Assembly: GCA_032622095.1 (NCBI GenBank)
Contig: CP136061.1
Location: 90,326,983-90,390,982 of the forward strand
From: Siphonodentalium dalli
Lineage: Eukaryota > Mollusca > Scaphopoda > Gadilida > Siphonodentaliidae
Reading direction: 5' to 3'
Length of the DNA: 64,000 bases
Below, piece after piece: positions 1-11,016 of the stretch. The notes beneath the pieces were generated by a model. The model saw only the letters and a list, made by a program, of their open reading frames with translations, had not been told where the DNA came from and did no database searches. The translations under genes and the position numbers were made by a program. Positions within the stretch are counted from its first letter, which is position 1; each line of letters begins with the position of its first letter.

Positions 1-2
1 AC

Positions 3-2576
3 CCTGACCTTATTGATTCCCCTTGTGTTCTTGGCAATATATTCGACAACACAATTAGGTATCACTGTCCGGTCGTTGCTCAGATAAAACTTTTGAAAAA
101 TAAGTCGGCTACAACTCTCACTAGACGTATCTGGAATTATAATCTGGCTGACTTCGATACCATGAACGAAGACTTCTTGAGCTGGAACTATGATGATAAT
201 ACACCATTTGAACTTTCAGCTCATGCAGATAACTTGACTGCAAAAATTCAAAAGGTATGCAGTGACAATATCCCCAATAAGATAGTACTTATCCGGAAAG
301 GTAGTCCCCAATGGCTTACGTGTAATGTACGGAAACTGATGAGGCAACGAAATCGATTACACAAGATAGCTAAAAGGAAAAATACACCACAAACATGGGC
401 AAACTTCAGATCTAAACGTAATGAAACTACATCGGCTATTAGAAAAAGCAAACGTGATTATGACACCAAGAATGAGAACACATTGAATAGCCCATCACAT
501 GACCAGTCTTCCTGGTGGAAAACACTCCAAAAAATAGTATTTGCTACCAGTGATAGATCAATACCCCCCTTGAACACCAACGGCGACTTCCTGATATCAC
601 CAACTGAAAAAGCAAATGCTTTCAATTCGTATTTTTGTAAAATTTCATCAGTTGATGACGCCGGGAAACGCCTACCAGTCCTTGAACCGGATAACTCCAT
701 ATCCACATTAAGCGATATAAAAATCACAGCCCCTGACATTTACAAAGCGTTAAAAAGTCTTAAAATATCTAAGTCAAGTGGGCCCGACGGAATAAGTCCG
801 AGAGTTTTGAAAAGTTGTGCCTCCTCGCTCTGTGAACCTCTTGAATTCTATTTTAGAACATTTACCGAAAACAGTTACTACCCACACCAGTGGAAGCGTT
901 CACATGTTACACCTATATTCAAGAGTGGTGATCCCGGTCTTATATCAAATTACCGACCAATTTCTCTACTAAGCTGCGTCTCAAAGGTCTATGAAAAATG
1001 TATTTATAAATATCTATGGGAATTTCTTGATGAAAACAAACTCCTATCATTTTACCAAGCTGGTTTCATGCGCAACGATTCAACGGTTTTTCAACTTACC
1101 GAAATATATGACAATATATGTCGATCATTAGACGACGGAAAAGAGGTCCGGTGTATATTCTGTGACATAAGTAAAGCATTCGATAAAGTCTGGCACCGTG
1201 GCCTCTTGAACAAACTGACAAAAATTGGTATAAGAGGAAACTTGTATAACTTGATGAAATCGTATCTAGAATGTAGACAACAACAGGTTGTCATAGACGG
1301 CACACGTTCGGAACTACAAGATGTAACAGCAGGTGTGCCGCAAGGCTCAGTATTAGGCCCACTTCTGTTTTTAATTTATATTAATGATATAACCGAAAAT
1401 ATACGATGCAACATTCGTCTATTTGCTGATGACACTTCTCTATTTCTTACTATCGAAGACCCCACCATGGCCGCAAAACTAATCAACGATGACCTCGAAA
1501 CTCTCATGTGTTGGGCATCAGAATGGCTTGTAAAATTCAATCCCCTGAAAACGGAATCTCTCTTAATCTCCAGGAAAGAAACACCAGTATATCATCCACA
1601 TTTGACCATGGGAACCGCGACAATTGTTGAGGTTGACAGCCATAAACATCTGGGACTTACTTTCGACAACATGGGCTCTTGGGGTATCCACATCAGATCT
1701 ATGCTTGACAAAGCATGGAGTCGAGTAAATCTAGTACGTAAACACAGATACAGGCTAAGCAGAGTAACGCTTGAAAAAATACATTATACATTTATCCGAC
1801 CAATACTGGAATATGCCTCCCCTGTTTGGGATAACTGCCCTGATTATCTTAGTGATGACATTGAAAAGGTTCAGTATGAAATGGCCCGAATAGTAACAGG
1901 TGCAACCATCAGTACGAGTAACGCGTGCCTTTTGTCAGAGACTGGCTGGGAACTCCTCTCTTCACGCCGTAGAAAACACAAGCTGTGCCAATTTTTAAAA
2001 ATGATACGAGGAACTGCTCCATCAATTTTAAGAAATTATGTACGACCAATTCAGGCAAATAATTCCAGATATAACTTCAGATTTGAACATATAAGACTAC
2101 CCTCGAATATTAATTATGACTATTATATGGATTCTTTCTTACCATCTGCAATTACCGAATGGAACAAACTGTCAGAAACTACAAAGAGCAGCAGTACAAT
2201 CGAAGACATCAAAAAGGAACTGAACAGTGACAATATACGTCCACCTGCCTATTTTTATCATAGTAAATGTCGTAAATCTCATATCCTCCATACCCGGTTA
2301 AGATTGAACTGCAGCCACCTAAGTGGTGACCTGACAGATAACCATGTAACAATTTCCCCCTTCTGTCTATGTGGGGAATTTGAGACAACTTACCACTATC
2401 TCTTTGAATGTACATTTTATCAAGAGCCCAGAAGAGAACTATATGACTCCCTACCAAATGTTGCCTTATCTGAGAATACACTAATGCGGGGGTCAAAAGA
2501 GCTTAGTCTTCGCGAAAACAAACAAATATTTAATGCAGTACAGACATATATTATGAGAACAAAAAGATTTCCATGA
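3..2576 (+). CDS. Non-LTR retrotransposon pol (endonuclease C-term + reverse transcriptase), 5' end outside window
   Basis: The frame is open from the window edge to the TGA at 2574-2576, about 857 codons; no initiating ATG is needed because it is cut by the edge. The first ~25 residues end in RYHCPVVAQI, which fits the SDHxPI-type end of an AP-endonuclease domain. The reverse transcriptase follows: KSSGPDGISPRVLK, NYRPISLLS, FCDISKAFDKVWH, GVPQGSVLGPLLFLIYIND and the catalytic FADDTSLF. A thumb/connector follows, and the C-terminal region has a Cys/His cluster (CLCGEF...H...FEC). The motif set is that of the Jockey/CR1 group. Such proteins nick genomic DNA and reverse-transcribe their own RNA at the nick. 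No internal stop or frameshift was seen, so this copy may be young. The element probably lies in an intron of, or upstream of, the LIM gene. Clade assignment is inference. Confidence 0.93.
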   Translation, partial: PDLIDSPCVLGNIFDNTIRYHCPVVAQIKLLKNKSATTLTRRIWNYNLADFDTMNEDFLSWNYDDNTPFELSAHADNLTAKIQKVCSDNIPNKIVLIRKGSPQWLTCNVRKLMRQRNRLHKIAKRKNTPQTWANFRSKRNETTSAIRKSKRDYDTKNENTLNSPSHDQSSWWKTLQKIVFATSDRSIPPLNTNGDFLISPTEKANAFNSYFCKISSVDDAGKRLPVLEPDNSISTLSDIKITAPDIYKALKSLKISKSSGPDGISPRVLKSCASSLCEPLEFYFRTFTENSYYPHQWKRSHVTPIFKSGDPGLISNYRPISLLSCVSKVYEKCIYKYLWEFLDENKLLSFYQAGFMRNDSTVFQLTEIYDNICRSLDDGKEVRCIFCDISKAFDKVWHRGLLNKLTKIGIRGNLYNLMKSYLECRQQQVVIDGTRSELQDVTAGVPQGSVLGPLLFLIYINDITENIRCNIRLFADDTSLFLTIEDPTMAAKLINDDLETLMCWASEWLVKFNPLKTESLLISRKETPVYHPHLTMGTATIVEVDSHKHLGLTFDNMGSWGIHIRSMLDKAWSRVNLVRKHRYRLSRVTLEKIHYTFIRPILEYASPVWDNCPDYLSDDIEKVQYEMARIVTGATISTSNACLLSETGWELLSSRRRKHKLCQFLKMIRGTAPSILRNYVRPIQANNSRYNFRFEHIRLPSNINYDYYMDSFLPSAITEWNKLSETTKSSSTIEDIKKELNSDNIRPPAYFYHSKCRKSHILHTRLRLNCSHLSGDLTDNHVTISPFCLCGEFETTYHYLFECTFYQEPRRELYDSLPNVALSENTLMRGSKELSLRENKQIFNAVQTYIMRTKRFP

Positions 2577-2926
2577 TCTGTATTGGTAACAAATTGCTTT
2601 GAAATTCCGGCCGCGTTATGCGGCAGCACGATGTTCCCCATTATATATGTAGTACTAAATGTCTTCCGATAACGATTATTTTGTAAGTTACTTACTTGTC
2701 ACTATCCTGTATATACGTGAAATGATTCTACATGAAGAATACAGAAATATTCGCAGTGAACCCCATTGAAATGAAATAGGAATTGGCCATTGCGATTGAC
2801 CCCCTCCCGTGAAGCCTGACGCATGCATATTACTACGAGCATAATTTTCATCACGCAGCAAATAAATTATTGAAAACTCTGTCCCCTCTACTTTCTCACT
2901 CTCTCTCTCTCACTCTCACTCTCTCT

Positions 2927-3015
<89 letters not shown>

Positions 3016-3290
3016 CCTGCTATCCCTAACACTATCTTCCGCTGTGTCCATCCCAACTTAGTTACTTCTCCTTTAAAAATATTATTTCTATTATTTCCCG
3101 TCTGATCGATACCCCTCCCTCACTTATTGGGGAAGGGGCATGTCGCAAAAGAGGAGAAGACTTCATATAAGCCCTCGGGCTTGTTGTCTGATCCTCATTT
3201 CCATACATTATCTCTTATATGTTGTATATTTATGTCATTTGTGTATTATGTGTATTATGTTTGGATTTGGAAATAAAAATATGTTTACAC
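2577..3290 (+). other. 3' UTR of the non-LTR element
   Basis: Non-coding sequence after the pol stop. Near 3172-3185 it holds a self-complementary AAGCCCTCGGGCTT hairpin, and it ends in GGAAATAAAAATATG at about 3270-3285. A short GC hairpin followed by a T/A-rich end and AATAAA-like signal is typical of 3' UTRs of Jockey/CR1-like elements. The CT microsatellite sits inside this UTR. The exact 3' terminus is not certain. Confidence 0.55.
2898..3011. repeat. (CT)n microsatellite
   Basis: About 114 bp of nearly pure CT dinucleotide, with a few CACT interruptions at its left end, within the 3' UTR of the retrotransposon. The apparent Leu/Ser ORF through it is an artefact of the repeat. Confidence 0.95.
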
Positions 3291-3303
3291 TAAAATGTTG
3301 GTA

Positions 3304-3516
3304 CAGTAAAGCTCTAATTAATCGACTCCTTAACTACAGCAGAATTGTGGGTAACTTTTCAGGATTTAGTCGGAAATATGGCTTGTTGACATTCATCGGA
3401 AAGCTCTCATCGAGAGCTTTCCAATGAATGGCAACAAACCATATTTCCGACTAAATCCTGAAAAGTTACCCATAATTCTGCTGTAGTTAAGGAGTCGATT
3501 ACTTAGAGCATTACTG
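3304..3516. mobile_element. Foldback MITE, family A (TA target duplication)
   Basis: A 213-bp element whose two arms of roughly 95-100 bp are almost perfect inverse complements, meeting at AGCTCTCATCGAGAGCT. The ends are CAGTAAAGCTC and GAGCATTACTG, flanked by TA (3302-3303 and 3517-3518). TA target duplication with CAGT ends suggests a Tc1/mariner-type non-autonomous element. Related copies are at 32206-32398 and 54256-54362. Confidence 0.85.
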
Positions 3517-3524
3517 TACATGTA

Positions 3525-3898
3525 CTATGGAGTACCTCTCTGTATTCTGCAGAGTGCATGTCCAGGTACTCTGGAGTACCAGTCATGTGCTCTGTAGTAC
3601 CTGTCCATATAGGTACTCTGGAGTACCCGTCATGTGCTCTGTAGTACCTGTCCATATACTCCGGAGTACCTGTCCATATACTCCGGAGTACCTGTCCATA
3701 TACTCCGGAGTACCTGTCCATATACTCCGGAGTACCTGTCCATATACTCCGGAGTACCTGTCCATATACTGCGGGGTACCTGTCCATATACTCCGTAGTA
3801 CCTGTCCATATACTCCGGAGTACCTGTCCATATACTCCTGAGTACCTGTCCATATACTCCGGAGTACCTGTCCATATACTCCGGAGTACCTGTCCAGG
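3525..3898. repeat. 22-bp minisatellite with palindromic core
   Basis: About 16 copies of a 22-bp unit containing TACTCCGGAGTA, itself a palindrome, followed by CCTGTCCATA. The left copies are more diverged. Because 22 is not a multiple of 3 and the unit lacks stops, several frames on both strands are open across the array; these are not treated as genes. Confidence 0.92.
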
Positions 3899-4788
3899 AA
3901 CATGTACTTTTTCTGAATATATATGAATTATATATATCCCCACGTTGTCTGAAATAACGTGTCACTGTGTGTTATTAAAGTAAGCACTATAAACCAATAC
4001 AACCTTTAAATCGCTCAGACAGGCTGACATCCCGATGTTCACCTGCTATTCTATCACATATTCACATGACCAAATTTCAATTGCATTCGGAAGACGATCC
4101 GTTGTCGCCCTGCTTTTTTTTTCCTTTTGCTTGTGATCGACCCAAGTGATCGCTGCAACCAATCAGATTGGGTCATCGGCTACACCAAAGTGCCCAGATA
4201 GATTATATGTATAACAAAATGGTACCCGTAGCAAGTATAATTCACATCGCGTTGATTCTGAGGCCATAACATGCTTCTCATACTGAGGGATTTCAATTTA
4301 TTCATTTCGCGCTCCGCGTGTATACTAATGTAGACGCTCTCGTTTCGCCTGGGCGCTGGGGGTTTTATTTATAGAAATGGGAATTTTTGGGACGGATTTA
4401 AAAGTCGAACTGCGACCCGGAGACCGAGTCCGGTAAAAGGTGTAGTTGGGAATTTCAATTTCGTTTATTGTCCTTTACATTATTATGTCAATAATGTTTA
4501 TTTTTGGTTTGTGACAAGCTGTGTCAATTACAAATAAAAGAAATGAAAAAGATATTTTGTAAGTCTTATATTTCAAATTTTATAGACATTTTTCGCTCTG
4601 CAGCCCACTGGGGGTTGTGGTCGAAGACGGTTCGTTAATTAGGTGCTGGTTGTTATTGTTATTTTAACGGAATTCTGAGTTGGTCATTTGCGAAACCAAT
4701 TTATTTTATATGCTATAATTACAATCATGGGTATATAATCTATGATCTTGAGCGCGTTACCATTTCTGACATTGGTTTTCTTGTTTAG
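3899..4788. other. Non-coding stretch upstream of LIM exon
   Basis: No ORF, repeat array or RNA gene recognised. It ends with a pyrimidine-rich splice acceptor (TTTTCTTGTTTAG) at 4788, so at least its right part is intron of the LIM gene. Confidence 0.5.
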
Positions 4789-5004
4789 GTTTGTCAGAAA
4801 TGTCGATTAAGGATGGAGGCAGGAGACGTGGCTGTGTATGCTCTACGACTCGGACCGGATGCCACGTGGCACCCGGGGTGTTTCACATGTACCACGTGTA
4901 GTGAACTATTGTTCGACAACATTTACTTCCATCGTGAGAAAGAGGTGTACTGTGGACGACATTACGCCGACCAGATATACCCAAGGTGCTCAGCTTGTGA
5001 TGAG
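4789..5004 (+). CDS. LIM exon 1 of 3 (LIM1)
   Basis: Acceptor TTTAG at 4788 and donor GAG|GTGAGT at 5004/5005; 72 codons, phase 0 at both ends. It encodes VCQKC, AVYALRLG, WHPGCFTCTTC, YCGRH and the first Cys pair of LIM2 (CSACDE). The ATG at 4813 is internal to LIM1 and is not the start. An ORF running on past the donor to 5088 is intron read-through. Confidence 0.88.
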
Positions 5005-7007
5005 GTGAGTGCGTTAAATAAGGGACGGGTGGAGGGGCCACGCACCCTCTTCAAGTGGTCAATACCCGACAAAGGTTATATTTTGTAATTGTAATTTATT
5101 AAATTGAAAGAAAAAAAAATAAGTCTTGTCTGTTTGACCTTTAAATTATTATAGAATACTTAATTTGCAAGAAGTTCAAAGATGAGTAGTGACTGCACTC
5201 GAATCTTGTATCTGTTTCTGCACACGAGAATGATGCGATTAACCCGTTCTATACTAAAGCATCATTGATGAGTAGTTATACCATAGGAAATGTTCAGATA
5301 ATAAGTTTAACCCTCTCTATACTAAAGCATCATTGATGAGTAATTACCGCACAGGAAATGTTCAGATAATAAGTTTAACCATTTCTATACTAAAGCATCA
5401 TTGATGAGTAGTTATCCCATGAAATGTTCAGATAATAAGTTAAAAAAACGGCCATATATAGGTCGTTTGATGAACTTGTTATCAATACTTTTCCCCAAAT
5501 AAAATAGGGATCCTTCTGCACTTTTATTTATCTGTCGTCTGCTTTTATCACCTTATCATCCATGCATTCACATGAATAATAGTACATTCCGATGTACAAT
5601 TTTTAACTCACTGCGACAATCAATTTAGTATAGACCTGGTCGTTGGTTGAACTTGTTATTTGAACATTTTCTACGGGATAACTATATATCAATCAGTATT
5701 TAGTATAGAAAGGGTTAAAGTTGTGCTGGCATTACCAAATGGACCATCCTGTAATAAACACAGAACGTCCCCATCTCATTTCATTGTCACGAACCTTGGT
5801 TATAATGTTTTTAAATGTCAAATATGTTACAGACACAATAAATATGTTCATATATTAATTTAATCTCAATCGTACACGTCTATATTGCAGATAATCTTCG
5901 CCAAGGAGTACACTCACGCCGAAGGCCAGACATGGCACATACAACATTTCTGCTGTTGGTACTGTGATCGCCCCCTAGCGGGCCAAAGATACATAGCAAA
6001 GCACGACAATCCATACTGCATTATGTGCTATGACCGATTATTTGGGAAGGTGGGTTTTGACTAGAGTAATAAAACTATTTATAAGATGCATAAATTAATT
6101 GCTATTACAGATGAATTCAAAGAGAATAGTTTTATTTCTACACCAGCAGCCATTGTTCCATTTTGAACGCATAACCATTATTGGAATATGAGTTGTGTGT
6201 TCACTCTTCGTGTAATCGCATAACGCATACCGTGGTATTATCTGATATGGGACATTACTGCATATTGAGAGACAAGTACCGCTCTATCTTGGTGGCGAAA
6301 AGTCTCTATTCCTGAATCTTTTTTTCAAATTCCGTGGCAGGATGGCGACGATGTGAGAGCTTGATAGTTTATCTCATTGAGCACCTTTCGTGTTTGAGAT
6401 TAATTTCGTAATGATTGTGTCAAATTTGGAGTTCAAAAGCTTATGTCGTGAAGTTTCGCTGTGTTATACATCGCCAGCGAACATAAAAATATCAATTAGT
6501 TTCTTCTTTGATCATATATATATATATATGGTCACGGAAATTGCTCTTAAAGACATTTTTGCTTTTTTGGAGCCGGTTAATAGAAATTTCATTGAATTAT
6601 CTCGTTGAAACATTTATTAGTGGTGAGTGCAGCGGTCAGGGAGGTCTATTTGTATCTTTCCCTCCATTATATGCACACATTCATTCATTGCCAATAATTG
6701 GTAAAGATGGGTAACTCTAAATGTTTACTTCCAATTACGCCCATGCATGTGTTGTATCACCACTGTCGGTCAAGCTTTACTCTATAATCTAAATTATATA
6801 TGCATGCAGCGACACTATATACTTCTGACAGGCATTCTTCACTTTCCCATTTACGGTAGTAAGATGTAATTATGGATTGTCTGGAAAGTTAAGGAAAGGC
6901 GTTTCCTGTTCAAAATACGGATATGTGTCTTAAATATGGGACACTCGTTTTCTATTGAGGTCGTACCATACAAATTACGACATAAACTGTTGGTCCCGCT
7001 ATTAACA

Positions 7008-7042
<35 letters not shown>

Positions 7043-7473
7043 TTATATATAGCATTTATATAGAACATCATCTCTGTGTAGCTCGAAGAACAGTCTGTCG
7101 TACATGTTTACGGTACGTTTCTATTGAGGTGGTACCATAACAATTACGACATAAACTTCTGTTCCCGCTGTTAAAAGAACAATCTGTCGTACATGTTTAC
7201 GGTACTTTTCTGACAGTGTATATTCATCGTGTGTTCCGTAATTTGCAGGTGTGCCAAACTTGCCAAAGAACGATAACTGCTGATTCCCCTGGATTAACAC
7301 ACGGAGAGTACCACTGGCATGCGTGTCCGCACTGTTTCAGCTGCTGTACATGTGGACGAAATCTCATCAACAGACAATTCCTTCTCAAAGAGGGCCTCCT
7401 CTTCTGTACCGTGGAATGCAAGCAGGCTAAACAAGGATTACCAAGAGTTCCCTACATCCAGGGCAAAGGGTGA
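4789..7473 (+). CDS. Testin-like PET-LIM family protein, C-terminal three LIM domains (exons 4789-5004, 5891-6049, 7249-7473)
   Basis: Three exons joined by phase-0 introns encode 199 residues with three consecutive LIM zinc-binding domains, then a stop 16 residues after the third. LIM1 has the long first loop (about 22 residues between the second Cys and the WHPGCF His) characteristic of PET-LIM proteins. LIM2 contains WHIQHFCCWYC, with His as fourth ligand as in testin. LIM3 ends FCTVECKQ, close to the testin ending. Prickle proteins instead carry a long prenylated tail. These proteins act as cytoskeletal or planar-polarity scaffolds. The PET domain and start codon are not in the visible sequence, so this is the 3' part of a gene entering from the left. 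Assignment to testin rather than prickle is inference. Confidence 0.85.
5239..5445. repeat. Three tandem ~68-bp repeats in LIM intron 1
   Basis: Three consecutive copies of a unit beginning CTATACTAAAGCATCATTGA and ending GTTCAGATAATAAGTTTAAC. A diverged single copy (CCTGTACTAAATGCTCATTG ... TCAGGTAATAAGTATAACC) is at about 20810-20875, so the unit is dispersed as well as tandem. Confidence 0.8.
5891..6049 (+). CDS. LIM exon 2 of 3 (LIM2)
   Basis: Acceptor TATATTGCAG at 5890 and donor AAG|GTGGGT at 6049/6050; 53 codons, phase 0. It encodes IIFAKEYTHAEGQTWH, HFCCWYC, the GQRYIAKH strand and the PYCIMC second zinc site. The exon borders fall between LIM modules, and the reading frame joins both neighbours without a stop. 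Confidence 0.88.
6050..7248. repeat. LIM intron 2 with a ~90-bp direct duplication and (AAT)n
   Basis: The intron holds two diverged copies of a segment starting TCTATTGAGG (about 6951 and 7120), each including ATTACGACATAAACT. The 22-bp segment from about 7093, which starts CTGTCGTACATG, recurs at about 7184. An (AAT)n microsatellite lies at about 7010-7041. No coding potential was seen. Confidence 0.7.
7249..7473 (+). CDS. LIM exon 3 of 3 (LIM3 and stop)
   Basis: Acceptor AATTTGCAG at 7248; 74 codons then TGA at 7471-7473. It encodes VCQTC, WHACPHCFSCCTC, LLKEGLLFCTVEC and a short tail rich in Lys, Gly and Pro. The short tail after LIM3 favours a testin-like over a prickle-like protein. 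Confidence 0.87.
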   Translation: MCQTCQRTITADSPGLTHGEYHWHACPHCFSCCTCGRNLINRQFLLKEGLLFCTVECKQAKQGLPRVPYIQGKG

Positions 7474-8563
7474 GAGGTGTGATCTGCTGCCGGTTATAGC
7501 TTCCGGTTGTGTCTTCCTGTGCGAGTGCGTCGAAAGACTGGTTCTCTTCGTCTTTAAGATGTCACGTGGTTCTTGGTCACTCATTAAACGTCTCGTTTCT
7601 TAAAGGAATACGGTCCTGAAAAAACAATATTATTTTCTTTCAATATACCGATAATATATATATAAAATGTCCATTGGGCGCATATAATCTAATATTCGGC
7701 GCCAATCGTTATTTTTATAACGATTAAAAAAAATCCGAAGTTAGCCGAAGATTTTGTTGTAGACGAAGTCACGTGATCATCAGCCCGATCACGTGATTGT
7801 CACATGTAAACAGAAGCATAGCACGTGACAACGCATAGATACGCGACGGCGGTATTTTAAGTTTGCATGTAGTCGATCGCGATTTTTATGGGACTTGGAT
7901 CATTGTGATCACAATAGGGGTGGCTTTCCGATAGAGTTTTGTTGTTTCATGAGGATAGTAATCCTTTAAGGCGCAAGGCGAGCAATTGAATGTGGAGGCA
8001 CAAGGAGACAGATGATGGTCAAGGCATCTTTCAACCCTGCATATATAGTTCCTTATATTTTCCTCTTGTGCGTCGAATGACCACCGGTTCTCATCTGTAT
8101 CCCGCACAGTATTGTATAAGATTATGTCACGTGGTTCAATAACGTCGTGTGATGTTGTGCAAACTGCAGAGCGGTGGGGCCACAATATCGAGCCTCGGAC
8201 CAGTTTCTAGTCAACTTTGCAGTATCGTCTGCGCGAAATTTGTTTTCTTGACTTTCTTCTAATTATATATATAACAAAATGGAGGGTCACAGCCGCGACA
8301 CAACTCAGTGATGACACGATCACAGAAGAAACTTTCATTGCGTCTTGGAGTTGTCAAAATGCAGCAACGTTTGAATGTTATGGAAAACGTTTGTTTTGTT
8401 TTCCATTCAACATTATGCCATGCACGATATGTTTCCGTTGTTCATGTATGGTTACTCAAACTTCTGTCTAATCTTAGAAACCGCTACCTTAATGTTCCAT
8501 CAATCGGATTCATTTGCCGTCTGAAGTGAGAAAATGAAAGTTGTTATTTAGTCAATCCAGACG
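7474..8563. other. 3' flank of LIM gene
   Basis: No further ORF is supported. Two CACGTG E-box-like sequences 22 bp apart (start to start) occur near 7770-7797, in TCACGTGAT contexts. I see no clear AATAAA poly(A) signal close to the stop, so the transcript end is undetermined. Confidence 0.35.
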
Positions 8564-8965
8564 CACCCCTGGTTAAGTGGTTGTGCTATGATGCTATTTT
8601 ATGTTGGTGGGTTCTGCTGATTTAGCTCTGGTGTTTGGTGGGATCTACTGATGCATCTATGATGTTGATGTGTTTTACCGATTTAGCTATGATGTTGGAG
8701 GATTCTGCTGATACATCTATGATGTTGGTGGATTCTGCTGATACGTCTATGATGTTGGTGAGTTCTGCTGATTTAGCTATGATGTTGGTGGGGCAAAGTG
8801 AATCACGAATCTTACTCTTTTCAAAGTGATGCTGTAATGAATAAAGTACTGTTATTGTTCTCAACTTGTCGTTTTCGTGACAGCATCATTTTGCCCCACG
8901 AATATCATAGCCCAACATAACTCACCAGCATCATAGCATTCTAACAGGACCATTTAACCAGGGTG
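8564..8965. mobile_element. Foldback element with internal 30-bp tandem repeats
   Basis: The ends are inverse complements: CACCCCTGGTTAAGTGG on the left and CCATTTAACCAGGGTG on the right. Further inside, a TGCTATGATGCT motif on the left is mirrored by AGCATCATAGCA on the right. About seven copies of a 30-bp unit (TCTGCTGATTTAGCTATGAT followed by GTTGGTGG) fill 8620-8795. No target duplication is evident. Confidence 0.65.
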
Positions 8966-9224
8966 TTACTTATAGTGAAACCAGATTCTTCAGACAGTGC
9001 AATTGGAGCATGGAAACATACTAAATGAGGATCAAAGAGCTTCATGGCCTCCGATGGGAGATTATCAAGTCATGACTGCATTTCTCCCGCGTGGTTTCTG
9101 AAAGCATAATAAACATAAAATGATATAGGACTGTTATTTAAACTCATGTGGGTTTCCAGGCATTAGGGGCTCCATTGGTCAATCTCATTGGGTTTTAGCT
9201 CAATTTGACTTGTTATGTTTCAGC

Positions 9225-10385
9225 TATTGCCATGGGTCGATATCCTTCGTCAGTGTGTGCGTGTGTCCGTCAACAATTATCACGGGCTACAGGTTGTACC
9301 TTAGGTTGGATCATTATTTGTCATGGCTGTTTATATTGACATCTTGGTGGGAAACGAGTCATTTTCGGGTCATTCGGCAAAAAACCTTGGATTTCACAAT
9401 TCATGAAATTAGTACGGGCTGCAGGTCGTACCGTTTGTCTGATGATAATGAAATTTTTCATGTATGTTGACATTGGCATGTAGATAAGAACGAGTCATTT
9501 TGGGGTTATTCGGCAAAAAAACATGGCCGCCGTCGGCCATCTGGGTTTTCAGTAGTAAACAATGTAAACACATTGTACAGCGCGGGCTACCTGCATAACG
9601 TTTGTCTGATGATGATGAAATCTCTCATGGCTGTTGCCATTGACTTGTATACATGGGAACGAGTCATTCTGGGGTCATTCGGCAAACATATACATGTCAG
9701 TCAGCGGTGATGGCCATCTTGGATTTTTGAATTCAATCCATTAGCACGGGCTATGGGCCGTACTGTTTATCTGATCGTGGCGAAATCTGTAATGGATGTT
9801 AATATTGACACGTAGGTGGCAACGGGTCATTTTATGGCCATTCGGTCAAAAACCATGGGCACTGGCAGCCATCTTTTATTTTACTCTTTGCATGACTAAA
9901 TCCTTTGGCACACGTACCTACATACCACATCCCTCATCCGATCGTCACCAAACTGCCTGTGGATCTTTTGGGTGACCACTATATGGGAGCCATCAATGTT
10001 TTCTCTCTCGAATTTCGTTGAAAAACAAGGCCGCCAGTGGCCATCTTGGATTTTGCTCTATGTATCATGAATAAATCCTTCGGTACACCCCACAGACGGC
10101 ATCCCTTGTTCGATCGTCACTAAACTGCACATTGATCTTCGGGATGACCACAAGATGGGAGACATAATTTGTTTTCGAATTTTGTGAAAAAAACGTGGCC
10201 ATCTTTGCATGACTAAATCCTTTACCACACATACAGACCACACCCCTCACTCGATCGTCACCAAACTTCATATTGATCTTTGGAGTGACCACTATAGATG
10301 GGAGTTATTATTATTTATTTTTTTTCATTGGAAAAAATGGCCGCCAGCAGCCATCTTGGATTTTTACTATATACATATCTCTTCA
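9225..10385. repeat. Degenerate ~120-170-bp tandem repeats
   Basis: Repeated blocks share ACGAGTCATTTTGGGGTCAT, TCGGCAAAAA, ATGGCCGCCAGCAGCCATCT and GGGCTACAGGTCGTACC. The ACGAGTCATT motif recurs at about 9353, 9488, 9658 and 9822. From about 9960 a second sub-family (GATCGTCACCAAACT ... GTGACCAC) takes over. The same motifs occur once, inverted, inside the poly-G-ended elements at about 19260-19400 and 43310-43410. Confidence 0.75.
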
Positions 10386-10575
10386 TGTTGACATCTAGTA
10401 TTACTTACAGACATTTCAACTTTCCGTATTTCTAATCACTCCATTGACCGAACCGTAACACGTGAAATTATCCCCTTTTCGTTGAGCTGCAGTGTCACTG
10501 ACACTTTCGTTTCTGATACAGTTGCCCAGGTTCCCGAAGTTTTGATAAAGCTAGTTACCCACGTTGGCGATGATT

Positions 10576-11016
10576 ATGATAAAGACGATCCCCATATCAT
10601 CAAGTTACAACAACAACAACAACAACATTTCTTCAAAATACGCTTAAGTTAGCAGAATCGATTAATTACAACACAAATGATGCTAACCACTGTCAACTAT
10701 GCTATAAAATTTCCCAAAACGTGTTCTTTATCAACATTTTGTTCAACGAAATATGGCCGTGTTATCACTTGATTATCACGGAATTTGGCCGTATTACCAC
10801 TTGGTTTAGAGTTATCCATCTTCATCTGCAATTTGATCTGAAAGTCGAATATTTGCCAGGCGGAAAACTTACACATCTCGAGAAATAACAGATTTAAAAA
10901 GTCGGTATCTGATCACCCTGAGCTTTGATGAGTGGGTTCGTCGACTCGAATCAAATTTTTTTTTATTATCCCCGAAGCCAAAGAAATAGTAATTTAGGTG
11001 CGTTTAATCGGAAAAT
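10576..11016. mobile_element. TTAA-type MITE, family B copy 1 (left end diverged)
   Basis: Shares the family interior: CCCCATATCATCA, a CAA run, AGAATCGATTAATT, TTGTTCAACGAAATATGGCC, TTATCCATCTTCATC, CATCTCGAGAAATAACA, CTGATCACCCTGAGCTTTGATG and CCGAAGCCAAAGAAATAGTA. The outermost left terminus is not recognisable here. Better-preserved copies are at 20882-21353 and 32863-33327. Confidence 0.75.

Noticed and set aside
3503..3965. Several ORFs of 104-146 codons over the 22-bp array
   Set aside because: They arise because the repeat unit lacks stops in these frames; they show the same residues in shifted order and no gene context.
4813..5088. LIM ORF as a single-exon gene starting at ATG 4813
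   Set aside because: The frame extends upstream through the first LIM cysteines to a splice acceptor, and a GAG|GTGAGT donor at 5004 precedes the spurious extension.
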